Assembly (NCBI RefSeq): GCF_003597395.2
Contig: NC_133769.1
Location: forward strand, 44,929,139-44,993,138
Source: Chelonoidis abingdonii
Taxonomy: Eukaryota > Chordata > Testudines > Testudinidae
DNA: 64,000 nucleotides
Direction of reading: 5' to 3'
A program made the position numbers and the translations under genes. Positions 12,265 to 23,041 of the stretch are shown here, one piece after another. The stretch's first letter is position 1. Every line of letters begins with the position of its first letter. The notes below the pieces were generated by a model. The model saw only the letters and a program-made list of their open reading frames with translations. It was not told where the DNA came from and searched no databases.

Positions 12265-12272
12265 CTTTTATA
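12265..12272 (-). promoter_or_regulatory. Candidate TATA box of the GC-rich element
   Basis: The minus strand reads TATAAAAG about 110 bp inside the right boundary of the element, embedded in CpG-rich DNA. This is what a retroelement promoter on the minus strand would look like. No transcription data support it. Confidence 0.4.
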
Positions 12273-12344
12273 CTTCCGGGTCGCAGCCAGACGCTTTGAG
12301 GGCGGGGCTTCCGCCCGGAAGTTCCGCCCTGGGGGAAGATGGAT

Positions 12345-12383
12345 GGGGCTCAACCCTCCCTGTGGAGGAGGGGAGCCACACCG
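12345..12383. repeat. 39-bp direct repeat, right copy
   Basis: Identical to 10,992-11,030; its last base abuts the right CCTTG duplication. Confidence 0.9.
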
Positions 12384-12631
12384 CCTTGCTACACACCTAT
12401 TTAAATCGGCAATTTCACAGTGTTGTAATTGCAGAGGTCCTGACCCAAAAAGGAGTTGTTGGGGGGGAACTTTAGAGGCAAATGGCATTAGAGCCACACA
12501 GATGCTCAGCGTGTTGTGGGTGGATCCCCACTGAGCTGGTGGCAAGGGAAACTTGCCACTACCAGGACCCTGGGTCGGGACCCGGTGGAGAGGGTGGGCC
12601 CAGGCCCCACTACCACCACCCTCACACACCA

Positions 12632-12960
12632 TGGGGATTGTTTGGACTCTGGCCATGAGGTCGCACTGCTCCAACATGGGGAGCAATTTATATGCACCCT
12701 GGCCATTGGGCCACACTGCCTTGACACTTGGGGTGAGTTACCTGGACTCCAGCCGCTAGGCTGCACTACCTAGCTTGTGAGGGGGATTGTATGGACTCTG
12801 GCCATTAGGCTGCACTGCTCCAATGCGGGTGGCAATGCATATGGACCCTGGCCAATGAGGCCACCCCGCCCAGATGTTTGGGCTGAGTTACCCAGACTCT
12901 AGCCGCTAGGTCCACTACCCCGACCAAGGGGTGATTGTGTGGAAGGAGGCCATTAGGCCA
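12632..12960. repeat. Tandem array of ~50-bp units with three-unit higher order
   Basis: Seven units begin near 12,632, 12,678, 12,730, 12,782, 12,827, 12,880 and 12,928. Each has a GGGG(A/T) start, TGGACTCTGGCC-like centre and CTAGGC(T)GCACTACC-like end. Units one, four and seven (GGGGATTGTNTGGA) resemble each other most, as do two and five (GAGCAAT/GGCAAT...TATGCACCCTGG) and three and six (TGAGTTACC), giving a ~150-bp higher-order period. Flanking GC-rich DNA (12,500-12,630 and 12,960-13,075) may belong to the same retroelement-like repeat. The overlapping open frames are not genes. Confidence 0.75.
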
Positions 12961-13477
12961 CAACTGGCCACCCACAGAGAGACGGCGCGTGAACTTGAGA
13001 GTGGTGAGGTTCCGACACCCCATGCCATACCTGCCACAAAGGGACGGGGCGGTGCCAGACCCGCCACAATGTCCCTTATAAAACTAGTATTCCTGCACTG
13101 GGTGACCCCCATGATAGACTTATTTGCCATCGACAATACCAAGTACCAGAAAGTTTGTTACAGAGAGGGTCTGGCTTTATCCATACAAGTTCGTCATGTA
13201 GACCAGGCCTAAGCTACACTGGTGCAGTTGGCTAGCTGGTAACCAATAGATGGCAACAGGACAAATCCCCAGCATAAGCAAGACTCTAACATCTGAGAAC
13301 AGGGCCAATGAAAAAACAAAAAAGAATGAGCCTGTGTAAAAATTACCCAGAATGTAGCAATGTCCTTCACCCCTGCAGATTAGGGAATGAAGTCTCAAAA
13401 ACACTGTCAAAACTCTCTGCAGATCTCTGGCTTTTGGCTAGGAAAAAAGATTTGCTCCTGAATGTTGACATTATGAG

Positions 13478-13560
13478 GGACAAGGGGGTGAGGTCATATC
13501 TTTTATTGGACCAACTTCTGTTGGTGAAAGAGATGAGCTTTCGAACTACAAAGATGTCAC
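13478..13560 (-). mobile_element. Fragment of a Penelope-type terminal sequence
   Basis: The plus strand reads GTGAGGTCATATCTTTTATT, GGACCAACTTCTGTTGGTGA and GATGAGCTTTCGAACTAC. On the minus strand this gives GTTCGAAAGCTCATCTC, the same GAAAGCT arrangement seen in the PLE ends at 2.2 and 54.3 kb. It is truncated before the CTGAAGA half of the motif. The assignment rests on this resemblance and on general familiarity with the repeat. Confidence 0.4.
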
Positions 13561-14301
13561 GGTTAGGGATAGCATTACAGTGAAGTGATAGCAGCATCAG
13601 TTTAGCCTGTCAATTTAAAATTACTTAGAACAGCTTTGATTGAGGCTACTGTTGTTTTTTTTTAACAGCATTTGCTTGTTTTCATAGAATCAGTTGTTTA
13701 TTTGGAATATTCTCTCCCACCCTCGAAGAAGGCTTTCTGCATCTACTGTGCAGAGCACACAATGTGAAACACGCGCACACAAAGGTGAAACTCCTTTTAT
13801 GATTGTGCCTGCCCAGGAGCTGAGATTTCCTGATCAGTGGTGAAGATCCGCTGGATCAGTAATATAATATCCCCAAAGCACATTTTGAAGTCAGGTATTG
13901 CTGATTATTAACAAAGGATGAAATGCCTTTAAAGACTCAGTCTGGATATGAAGAAGGAAGGTAGACAAGCTTTCTCTCAGCTCTATAGAAGAGAGGGGAC
14001 AGGGCCAGAAATTCAATAAGCAAATGTTGTTCCTGGAGGGCTCACTCAGAGCAGAATGTATGTCAGCTCCTGAGTCTGGGTGCTGGTAAGTCTTATGAAG
14101 TTTAATTTTTATCTGACCAAAGTAGAGCTTTCCAATTCCCTAATTTAATTTCTGGCTAGGTTTTTGGTAATGCAGTTTCAACATATTCCATTTTAATTTC
14201 TTTTTTGTTTTGTTTCCTGACATTGGCCTTGTAAATAGTGGTAAAAATACCATAGTTAGCATTCGCTTTGGTTGCCACTTATTTAAGAGGTGTCCTCTCA
14301 A

Positions 14302-14590
14302 AGCATTTCTGAGGGCAGGTCTACCCTGCAGCTGGGAGCGTACTTCTAGAACTAGCATGCTAAAAATAGCTGTGTAGCTGGGGGTCGCATGGGCAGTGGC
14401 TTGGGCTATTCACCAGAGTACATAGGCAGGGGGTCTTGGCAGATTTGTACTCGCTCAGGCAGCTAGCCCAAGCTGCCACTCATGATACCCCTGCCCACAC
14501 TGCTATTTTTTTTGTGCTAGCTAGTGTGGCTGTCTACTTGAGCAGGGGAGCACGCTCCCAGCTGCTGTGTAGAAGAGGCACCTTACCAGG
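14302..14590. mobile_element. MITE-like foldback element
   Basis: The left end (GGTCTACCCTGCAGCTGGGA, then GCGTACTTCTAG) is matched in reverse complement by the right end, which contains GAGCACGCTCCCAGCTGCTG then TGTAGAAGAGGCAC. Inner arms pair as well, for example GTAGCTGGGGG with CCCCTGCCCACACTGC in part. About 285 bp, no coding sequence. Similar organisation to 25,733-26,042. TSD not established. Confidence 0.6.
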
Positions 14591-15519
14591 TGGAAGCAAA
14601 CCATTATGAAAGAGTTGTCCTGAATGACCTCCTTAGCTGGGCAGTCAAGAGAGAATTTAAGAAACAAGCCTCAGAATATGGCTTAAGCAATTGGTCCCAT
14701 TCCAAGACTAAACAAAGACTTTGCCATGGGGTGAACCATGGGTGATTTATATGGGCAAACACTGGATGGAAACAATAGCAAGGTATCTCATAGATTTTTT
14801 TATTTTTTTTTTTAGGCCAGAAGAGATAATTATGATCATCTACTCCGATGTCTTGTATAACACAGGCCATAGAATTTCACCCAGCAATATCAGTGACATT
14901 GGCAACTCCATTGCCCAGGAAAGAGCTTAAAAAATAGCACTAGTCTGAGTGAGTATAGAGCCATGGCAAAGGAGGAGCTTCATTATAAATACATTAAAAG
15001 TTCTCTTCATGGGGTATTTTTGTTCCAAGCCATTTAAGCTGAAGTTGGGTAGCATAATGACCTTTTACTTCAAAAAAGAAAGGAAGAGGGGGTGGAATCC
15101 TAAGTATTAACAGACAATGGTTGCATTTAGGGTGATTAAATGGCAGATATGAAAATCAAATAATATTTGTATAATGGGGGGAAAGAACCAATCATATATT
15201 CATCACTGGAATCCACAGAGCTCCTTATCTAACAAGATATGGCTAAATTCTTGCAAAAATAGCAACAAAAGATTGACCTCATAGAGAATGGCCAGAAGAT
15301 GCATGTTAGTTCTTCCTTTCATTCTTTGCTCCCCTTCTCCATCAAATGCAGCTATTAATTTTTTAAGGAAGAAATGGATTATTATTTACCTGACTGTTAT
15401 ACTGAAGAAAGAACAAGAATTTCACTATAAGAAAATCAGAATTTAAAAGTGGGGGAAAATTCCTGATAACTATCTTTAAAATATATAGATAAAGTAAATG
15501 CTTTTTTTTTTAGAATTAA

Positions 15520-16110
15520 TAATGTATGAGTTCCTCTAAGAAGTAGCAGAGTGACAGTATAAGGGATACCATTCCTCTGCAGTCAGGCCTGCAGCTAGCC
15601 AAGTGGCTGATTAGCCCCACCTGCTGCACCTGGGAAAAGAGCTGAAAACTTAACTGTCTGATCCTCATGAAAGAGGGAAGGCAGGAAGTGGAAGGTAGAG
15701 ACTGCAGCACTCTTCAGAAAATAGAGGTGTCAGGGGTTGTGCTCCCTATGGACTGTTACTGGAGCTACAGCAGAGAGGAATTATTCTAGAAACCAAACAG
15801 ATGGAAGGGAGACTGTGCAAAGGAGGCTCTGAGGTAAGAGCCAGGAAATTTTGGGTTGTTGGAGTTACTGGTGTGAGAGGCAGACTTGGGAAGGAACTGC
15901 CCAACTTGCACAGACTTTGAGGGAGGAGTCTGTGAGGGTCTGATTTGTTTTGTTAAGAAGGCTTAAAATAAAAACCAACTAACCCTGTTGGAAACTGCTT
16001 CCCTGGATTCTGTTAAGAGAGCTCTGACAGAATTACCCCAGGGAGTGAGCAAGCTCAGTAAGGGCAAAACCTGTTCCAGTAGGAGGAGGGTGCCATAAGA
16101 TAGGCTCCAA
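15520..16110 (+). repeat. LTR-like interspersed repeat
   Basis: Plus-strand features resemble an LTR: a GC-balanced region with CAGTATAAGGG near 15,555, then a spliced-looking body, and GGCTTAAAATAAAAACC near 15,963 as a candidate polyadenylation region. The boundaries and any target-site duplication could not be fixed. It could equally be another mid-repetitive element. No coding potential is visible. Confidence 0.3.
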
Positions 16111-17131
16111 TCCTTTACTAGTAGGCAGTATATAGAGTTTGCTGTAAGAGTTATCAAAATGCTAATTATTGGCATCAATCATACAAGATTCTGGCTCCAG
16201 TCCAGTAAACCATGTGCTTAAAATTAAGGCTGTGCTTAAGTGCTTTACTGGATCTGTTTCTTGTCTTCCTCAGGGTGTCTGAGAAGGAAGCCACTTTTAT
16301 ACAGCAGACAACCGGTTGTTGTTTTTTTAAATGTATAACTTGAAAAAATATTTTTACACTTTATACAGGTAAAACACTAAGGAAAGCCTTTATAAATGAT
16401 ATGTCAAGGTTTAATGAATTGGGTCCACAGGAAGCTTTGTTTCTATTTACTACACCAGTTAGTACAGGGTGTACAGACTCTTCAGCACATCCTGTGTCAG
16501 GGAACTCAAAAAACACATTACAGAATTACTAGGAGAGTACATATGAAACCAGACCTTGAATGTGGAGTGGCCTGATAGGTCCTTCAAAAAAGAGATAAGG
16601 ATGGAAGTGTAGATTGATGGAGGGGGATGTGAGCAAATGCCTCTTGCATTGGTGTTATACATTTTACAAGAATTTAAAGGGCAGGCCTTTTCAGGTCAAT
16701 CTAAATGTAAATAAATATGAGATCTCCACAAGGCTACTATGGTTCTCAAAGGGATATTTTACTGAAATACAGACAAAAATATTCGTTAAGTATTGTAAAT
16801 ATATTTAAAAGAGTGAAAATGTGGGTAGGCAGTCTATCAGGAACCCTTCTCTGGGATTCCTTTTGAGGTTTACCACCAGTGGTAGCATTGCAGTGTTTTA
16901 CCTGATAAATGCTGTCCGAGTTTTACTTTTGTTGACTCCAGCAGCCTCCTGTCTAATCTCCATTGACTCTAGACTTGTGTCAAGAGGTAGGTTCCCACAC
17001 CCGGGATGCTCTGTCATCCTGATCTCTTTCTGATCCTGTGAAAACTTCCCCACAGCCTCACCCCGGCCAGAGCCTTTCTTTGCTGCCCAAGTCTCTCCCT
17101 GTGGCAGGGGAAGGGCACCAATAGTGAGGAG

Positions 17132-17211
17132 CTGCCAGACCCTTTCTCCGCTACTGGAATGTTTTCCCTATGGTGGGAAAAGGCTTCCGCAGCGGAGAAA
17201 GGGTCTGGCAG
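17132..17211. repeat. Long hairpin with perfect 21-bp arms
   Basis: Arm 17,132-17,152 (CTGCCAGACCCTTTCTCCGC...) is the exact reverse complement of 17,191-17,211. Inner sequence continues to pair in part (GTTTTCCC with GGGAAAA). It lies beside the foldback at 17,264-17,793 and shares CTCCGCAGCG-like text with it, so it may be a duplicated end of the same element. Confidence 0.85.
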
Positions 17212-17263
17212 AGCCTGTCCTCAAGGGGTCTCCCCTGCAGGAACCTTTCTCCATTAACAGTCT

Positions 17264-17793
17264 TTTTCTGTAGCAAGGAAAGGCTCCAGCAGCGGGGAGG
17301 CAGCAGGATGCTACACAGCTAAAAATAGAAACATAAAGGGGGAGGCATGGCTTGAGAGATTAGAGAGCCGTGTAAGGGAAATACTCTAGTACATACTCAT
17401 ACCCTTCAGACATGTCTTAATTCTATGCACCTCATGATCTACACTGCTATATATACACCTGGGCTAGAGGGGCTACACATATATATGCACCACATGCCAC
17501 CAGAAGAAGCATACGCTATGGGTACATCTACGTGGCACACTTCTTTTGGCCATGTCATGTGTATATGCACATAACCCCATAGCATGGGTGTATATACCAG
17601 TGCTGACAGTGAGGCCTGGCTTAGGAGAGTAGACTAAAGACATGTCTGAAGTGCGTGGGTATCCACTCAAGTACATATCCTACATAGCTCTCTACTCACC
17701 CAAGCTGTGCCACCTCACCTATGCTGCTATTTTTAACAGTGTAGTGTCTTACTGCCTCCCTGCAGCTGGAGCTTTTCCCTGCCACAGAGAAAG
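17264..17793. mobile_element. Foldback element with ~155-bp inverted arms
   Basis: The left arm (17,264-17,420) contains CAGTCTTTTTCTGTAGCAAG, AGCTAAAAATAG, TTAGAGAGCCGTGTA and CTTCAGACATGTCTT in that order. The right arm (17,638-17,793) holds the corresponding reverse complements in reverse order: AGACATGTCTGAAG, TAGCTCTCTA, CTATTTTTAACAG and GAGAAAGACTCC. The central spacer is about 220 bp and contains further weakly inverted text. No protein is encoded. This is a non-autonomous foldback DNA element of unknown superfamily. Confidence 0.65.
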
Positions 17794-18170
17794 ACTCCAG
17801 GTTCTTCATTTTATTTACCTTCTGACCCAGTTCCTCTTTAACAGTCTCCCCATGTGATTTTCCTTCTACTCCCTCTCTGCTCCATTTTTTTTATTATTAA
17901 ATTTTTAGTCCATTTATTTCTTTGGCTTTTTCCTGTCTGTTCCTCTTTGTGCAGCTCTCTCCTTGTCACTGAACAAACCTGGTATTATTTCATACTTTCA
18001 ATTTTATTAGTTCATTTCATATACGTGCATCAGCAGTATGTTAAATGAATGTTATTTAAGTTATACAATCAAATGCTCAAAAGTTATGAAACGCCAGATT
18101 TATGGTTGCCTGTGAAAACCGTAATTTGGCCTATTTGTGCATTCATCCTATGTGCTGAATGCAGCAGGAT

Positions 18171-18348
18171 CTTAGAGTGGCTTGAGCATTGGCCTGCTAA
18201 ACCCAGGTTGTGAGTTCAATCCTTAAGGGGGCCACTTAGGGATCTGGGGCAAAAATTGGTCCTGCTAGTAAAGGCAGGGGGCTGGACTCAATGACCTTTC
18301 AAGGTCCCTTCCAGTTCTAGGAGATTGGTATATCACCTATTATTATAA
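18171..18348 (+). mobile_element. tRNA-headed SINE, turtle Cry type
   Basis: The head shows GGCTTGAGCATTGGCCTGCT and a B-box region GTGAGTTCAATCC. The body is TTAGGGATCTGGGGCAAAAA, GGTCCTGCTAGT and GGGGGCTGGACTCAATGACC, and the tail reads TCCCTTCCAGTTCTAGGAG. A second copy lies on the minus strand at 48,872-49,078. The first bases of the tRNA head, including a clean A box, are degraded. This SINE class is characteristic of cryptodiran turtles, which informs the organism guess. Confidence 0.85.
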
Positions 18349-19607
18349 GTAATTTGTGATCATGTAATTAAAGACTGTATCATAATACATATGTCTGAGA
18401 GTGGAAACTGAGGTTGCACCTGCACACAAGTGAAAGAAGGGAAATGGTAATTTTTTTCTTTTTAACCCTTTACAACTCAGGTAAATGTGAATGGAATTTC
18501 ACATGACAAAGAAAAGTCACTTCTAGGGTCTGAGGACTTTTCCTCAGCTGAATATGGAAGGCTTACTGCTGACAATGGAAGTGTTAATGTTTCTCAAAGA
18601 AAAGCTTGCAGGAATCTTTTAAAATGGAAAATTGTAGCCAATCAAAATGATTTCTAACAGCTGCCTTCATAATATCATACACATCATGTTTAAAATATTT
18701 TAAGGTAGCAAAGTTGACAAAATAATTTATTGTAATTAAAACTGTACCATAGTATATATGCACAAGGGGGTAGAATTAAGGTTGCATAGACAATCATAAT
18801 TCTGGTGTTTCCTAACTTTTCAGTACTTGCACTTTGCACTCTTAATGTTCTTATAACAGAATTGTATGTTTGCAGTTTCCTAGGCTTAACTTTTTTTTTT
18901 TTTTTAACTTAAAAAAAAAAAAAGTCCATGATCTGGCATCATATTGGTTCACCACACGGTTAATCAGCACGGTTGGAACCTTTAGATCCACCACAGAGAC
19001 TTCTGCCACTTGAACTAACAGAATAAGCAATAGCCATTGTGGATTGTCATCTTCTGTGTGGACCAGCACTAGAGGGAGATGAGAGACACACTTTGCCAAT
19101 GGATTTCACAGGTGTCTGCTGACAGCAATGGAACTGAGTTCTGCTCCAGACTTTGGAGGGGAGTGTTTCTTAGTGAACACAGACTCCCCTGTCCCCTCCA
19201 CTCCCGCCCAAGCTTGACCCCATTTCCCCTACCCCTCCAACCTGTCCACATTCCCAGTCTTGTCTCTTCCCCACCAGTAGCTTCTTGTCCCAGTCCCATT
19301 CTCCTTGCCTTCCCAGTCTCCATTCCTCAGTTTTCTCATCCCAGTTCTAGTGTCCTTGCCCATCCAGTCCTATTTACCCACTACAGGCTCGCTATCCAAA
19401 CCCCAGTGACCCAGCCAGTCCCAGTTTCCCCCAACCAGCTCCTTGTCCAATCTCTTTCTCTTTCTCTCTCTCTCTCCACATCCTTCCCACTGACTCCCAG
19501 TCTTAGTCTCCCCTCCTGGGCTTCTCACCTTATCTGAATCTCTCTGCTCCTTTCTTGGCTCCTTGTCCCAGTCCCTTTGCCAAGTTAGTCTCAGTTCTCC
19601 ATCTCAT
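18349..19607. other. Gene-free stretch with simple repeats
   Basis: Homopolymers of T and A lie at about 18,890-18,925, and a C/T-rich stretch at 19,190-19,560 contains (CT)n near 19,460-19,480. The 152-codon frame at 19,079-19,537 is Ser/Pro/Leu-rich because of that pyrimidine bias and is not supported as a gene. Its antisense frame is similarly biased. Confidence 0.5.
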
Positions 19608-21240
19608 CATAAAAATATAAGAATGGCCCTACTAGGTCAGACCAAGGGTCCATCTAGCCTAGTATCCTGTTTTCCAGTAGTGACCAGTACCAGGTGCCCC
19701 AGAGGGAATGAACAGAACAGGTAATCATCAAGTGATCTATCCCCTGTCGCTCATTCCCAGCTTCTGGCAAACAGAGGCTAGGGACACCATTCCTGCCCTT
19801 CCTGGCTAATAGCCATTGATTGACCTATCCTCCTCTTTTTGAACCCTGTTATGGTCTTGTCCTTCACAACATCCTCTGGCAAGGAGTTCCACAGGTTGAC
19901 TGTGCATTGTGTGAAGAAATGCATTCTTTTATTTGTTTTAAATCTGCTGCCTATTATCAATTGGTGACACCTAGTTCTTGCATTATGAGTAGTAAACAAC
20001 ACTTCCTTATCTACTTTCTCTACACCAGTCATAATTTTATAGACATCCTTAGCTGTCTCTTTTCCAAGCTGAAAAGTCCCAGTCTTATTAATCTCTCCTT
20101 GTGCAGAACCCGTTCCATACCCCTAATCATTTGTGTTGCCCTTTTCTGAACCTTTTCCAATTCCAATATGTCTTTTTTTGAGATGGGGTGACCACATCTG
20201 CACACAGTATTCAAGATGTGGATATACCATGGATTTATATAGAAGCAACATGATATTTTCTGCCCTATTATCTTACCCTTTCTTAATTATTCCGAGCATT
20301 CGGATCGCCTTTTTCACTGCCGCTGCACATTGAGTGGATGTTGTCAGAGAACTATCCACAATGACTCTAAGATCTTTCTTCAGTGGTAACAGCTAATTTA
20401 GACCCCATAATTTTATATGTATAGTTAGGATTATGCTGTCCAATGTCCATCATTTTGCATTTATCAACATTGAACATCATCTGCCATTTTGTTGCCCAGT
20501 CACCCAGTTTTGAGAGAGCCTTTTCTAGCTCTTCGCAGTCTGTCTGGATTTTGACTATCTTTAATAATTTTGTATCGTTTTGTATCAAATGTTCCCACCT
20601 CACTGTTTACCCTTTTTTCCAGATCATTTATGAACATGTTGACTAGGACTGGTCCCAGAACAGACCCCTGGGGGACACCACTATTTACCTTTCTCCATTC
20701 TGAAAACTGATCATTTATACCTACCCTTTGTTTCCTACCTTTCAACCAGTTACCAATCCATGAGAGCACCTTCTTTCTTATCCTGTGGCAGCTTACTTTC
20801 AGTAAGAGCCTTTGGTGAGAGACCTTGTCAAAGGCTTTCTGAAAATCTAAGTACACTATATCTGCTGGATCCCTCTTGTCCACATGCTTGTTGACCCCCT
20901 CAAAGAATTCTAGTAGATTGGTGAGGCATGATTTCCCTTTACAAAAACCATATTGACTGTTCCCCAACAAATTATGTTCATCTATGTGTCTGACAATTTT
21001 GTTCTTTGCTATAGTTTCAACCAGTTTGCCCAGTATTGAAGTAAGGCTTACCAACCTGTAATTGCTGGGGACACCTCTGGAGCCCTTTTTAAAAATTGGC
21101 ATCATATTAGCTATCCTCCAGCCATTTGGTACAGAAACTGATTTAAGTGATAGGTTACAGATGACAGTTAGTAGTCCTACAATTTCACATTTGAGTTCCT
21201 TCAGAACTCTTGGGTGAATACTTGGAGAACACTTACTCAC
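19608..21240 (-). mobile_element. CR1 LINE copy B, RT domain to 3' end
   Basis: On the minus strand the element runs from the start of the RT domain at 21,240 to a 3' untranslated end near 19,608, whose plus-strand text includes CTACTAGGTCAGACCAAGGG and GTGACCAGTACCAGGTGCCC. It is 5' truncated, as typical of CR1. It abuts a second, different CR1 (copy A) immediately to the right, also on the minus strand. The C-terminal part of the frame continues at 20,029-20,214 and 19,778-20,032. Confidence 0.9.
20367..21240 (-). pseudogene. CR1 ORF2 reverse transcriptase, broken
   Basis: A 246-codon frame begins within the RT fingers (SPSIHPRVLKELKCEIVGLL), continues through WRIANMMPIFKKGSRGVPSN and GNSQYGFCKGKSCLTNLLEF, to YLDFQKAFDKVSH and SGVPQGSVLGPVLVNMFIND. 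It then loses frame. The region that should carry the F-A-D-D catalytic box reads HLIQNDTKLLKIVK in the next frame (20,367-20,603), so the paired aspartates are gone. The RT is therefore inactive by both a frameshift and loss of the catalytic motif. It is a CR1-clade non-LTR RT that once acted with an upstream endonuclease in target-primed reverse transcription. Confidence 0.85.
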
Positions 21241-22734
21241 AGTCCTGTTTATAACAGCTCACCTTTTCTCAAAACTAAACATGCCCAGTTTTTAAAATCT
21301 CACCCCCCCCACCCCCCCAGTCAGGTTTTCTAAACCTTTTATCATTTGTTAGTCTTTCTGGACTCTAATTTTTAAAGTGTGGAGCTCAAAACTGGATACA
21401 ATACTCCTGCTGATACCTCACTGATGCTGAGTAGAGGATGTCTTACCTCTGCTTCGGTGTCTTACATATAACACTGCTGTCAATCCACCCCAGAATGATG
21501 ATGATTTTTTTTTTCTATTGTATCACATTTTTGGCTCGTATTCAGTTAGTGATCCGTTATAACCTCAAATCCTTTTCTTCAGTACTACTGCCTAGCCAGT
21601 TGTTTTGTATATGTGCATTTGATTTTTCCTGACTAAGTGTAGTACTTGTCTTTATTGAATTTCATCTTGTTGATTTCAGTCCAATTTGTCAAGGTCATTT
21701 TGAACTCTAATTCTGTTCTTCAAAGTGCTTGCACCGCCTCCCAGCTTGGTGTCATCTGAAAATTTTATAAGCATATTCTCCACTCCATTATCCAAGTAAT
21801 TCATGATAATATTGAACAGTGCCAGACCCAGGACAAACTCCTGTGGGATAGCACTAGATACATACTCCCAGTTTGACAGTGAACCATTGATGACTATTCT
21901 TTGAGTATAGTTTTTTCAACCAGTTATGCACCCACCTTATTGTAATTTCATCTAGACCATATTTCCCTAGCTTGCTTATGAGACTGTCATGTGGGACTGG
22001 GTCAAAGACCTTACTAAAATCAAGATATCACCTCTACTGCTTCCCCTGCATCTACCAGGTCAGTAACCCTGTCAAGGAAGATGATTAGGTTAGTTTGACT
22101 TTTTTTTGTTCTTGACAAATCCATGTTGGCTATTACTTAACCTGTTATCCTCTAGGTGCTTACAAATTGATAGTTAATTTGATCCAGTATCTTTCCAGGT
22201 ATCAAATAAGGCCAGTTAGTATATAATTCCCCAGATCTGCTTTGTTCTTCTTCCTAAACATAGTACTATGTTTGTTCTTCTCCTTCTCTTTGAGACCTCA
22301 CCATCCTCCATGAGTCCTCAAATATAATTGCTAATCTTTCTGAGATAGCAAAAGCAACTTCCTTAAGGGCCCTAAGGTGAATTTCATCAGGACCTGTTGT
22401 CTTGAATACATCTAGCATATCTAAATATTCTTTAACCTGTTCCTTTTCCCATTCTGGCTTGTGTTCCTTCTCCTTTGTTAAATGTTGATTTGTGTTAAGC
22501 ATCTGGTCACAATTAACTTTTTTAGTGAAGACTGAAACAATATAGGCATTAAACACCATCAGCGCTTCTTGATGTCACTCATTATTAGCTCACCTTCTCC
22601 GCTAAATAGTTAGCACTTACACTTTTCTTCTTGTTCCTAATGTTATTATAGAACAGTATTATAGAACAGAGATGTCTTTTATGTCCTTTGCTAGATGTAA
22701 CTCATTTTGTACCTAGTAGGGCTCATCTACACAG

Positions 22735-22895
22735 GCCTTGTCTTCACTTCCATAGTGAATTAAGATACACTGAATTCAGGCCACTTTAGTTCTGAATGAG
22801 TGTGTCCGCACAGGGGTTCAATGCAGTTTGATTAATCCACTTTAAATTTACACCTGTAGACTGGATTAATTTTTTCTGAGTGTCTTCATGTAAAG
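22735..22895. mobile_element. MITE-like segment nested in CR1 copy A
   Basis: GGCCTTGTCTTCACTTCCAT on the left and a GAGTGTCTTCATGTAAAGCA segment on the right bound ~160 bp that interrupts otherwise colinear CR1 sequence (CCTAGTA ... CCCTTATCCTTTCTGATTTT). It contains GTGTGTCCGCACAGGGGTTC and resembles the GTCTACA-ended short DNA elements elsewhere in the window. Exact ends are uncertain. Confidence 0.5.
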
Positions 22896-23041
22896 CAGCC
22901 CTTATCCTTTCTGATTTTGTCCCTATGTGATTGTGCTATTTTTTTGTACTCAGCCTTAGCAGTTTGTCCATGTTTCCACTTTTCTATTGATTCCTTTTTG
23001 ATTTTAGGTGATTAAACAGTTCTTGGTCCAGCTTCTTCCTA

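Larger units (their letters stand above)
10978..12383 (-). mobile_element. GC-rich 1.4-kb element with 39-bp terminal direct repeats, LTR-like
   Basis: This CpG-rich block is flanked by CCTTG at 10,973-10,977 and 12,384-12,388, consistent with a 5-bp target-site duplication inside a diverged AT-rich repeat. An identical 39-bp sequence (GGGGCTCAACCCTCCC...) occurs at 10,992-11,030 and 12,345-12,383. The interior holds a ~90-bp tandem array (11,177-11,560) and, on the minus strand, a TATA box (12,265-12,272). The 5-bp duplication, TATA box and size fit a solo LTR or a retroelement leader on the minus strand. The ends do not start cleanly with TG on that strand, and terminal direct repeats inside one LTR would be unusual. 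The long open frames on both strands reflect GC content. Confidence 0.55.
10890..12480. repeat. Diverged interspersed repeat split by a GC-rich insertion
   Basis: The left part (10,890-10,977) contains GCTCTACTAAATTCATGG and AAAAATCGTAAATTTCATG. The right part (12,389-12,480) contains ATTTAAATCGGCAATTTCAC and GGTCCTGACCCAAAAAGGAG. Together they resemble one repeat with 'GTGAAATTT' blocks found widely in reptilian DNA. The GC-rich element 10,978-12,383 interrupts it. Confidence 0.45.

Noticed and set aside
10978..12383. CpG island as a host promoter
   Set aside because: The 5-bp flanking duplication, terminal direct repeats and location inside a diverged repeat favour a mobile element. No gene follows on either side.
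12095..12773. Several open frames of 80-169 codons on both strands
   Set aside because: They cross the end of the GC-rich element and the ~50-bp tandem array, overlap each other in all frames, and have no recognisable motif.
19079..19537. 152-codon Ser/Pro/Leu-rich frame
   Set aside because: It lies in a pyrimidine-rich stretch with (CT)n; the composition explains the open frame.
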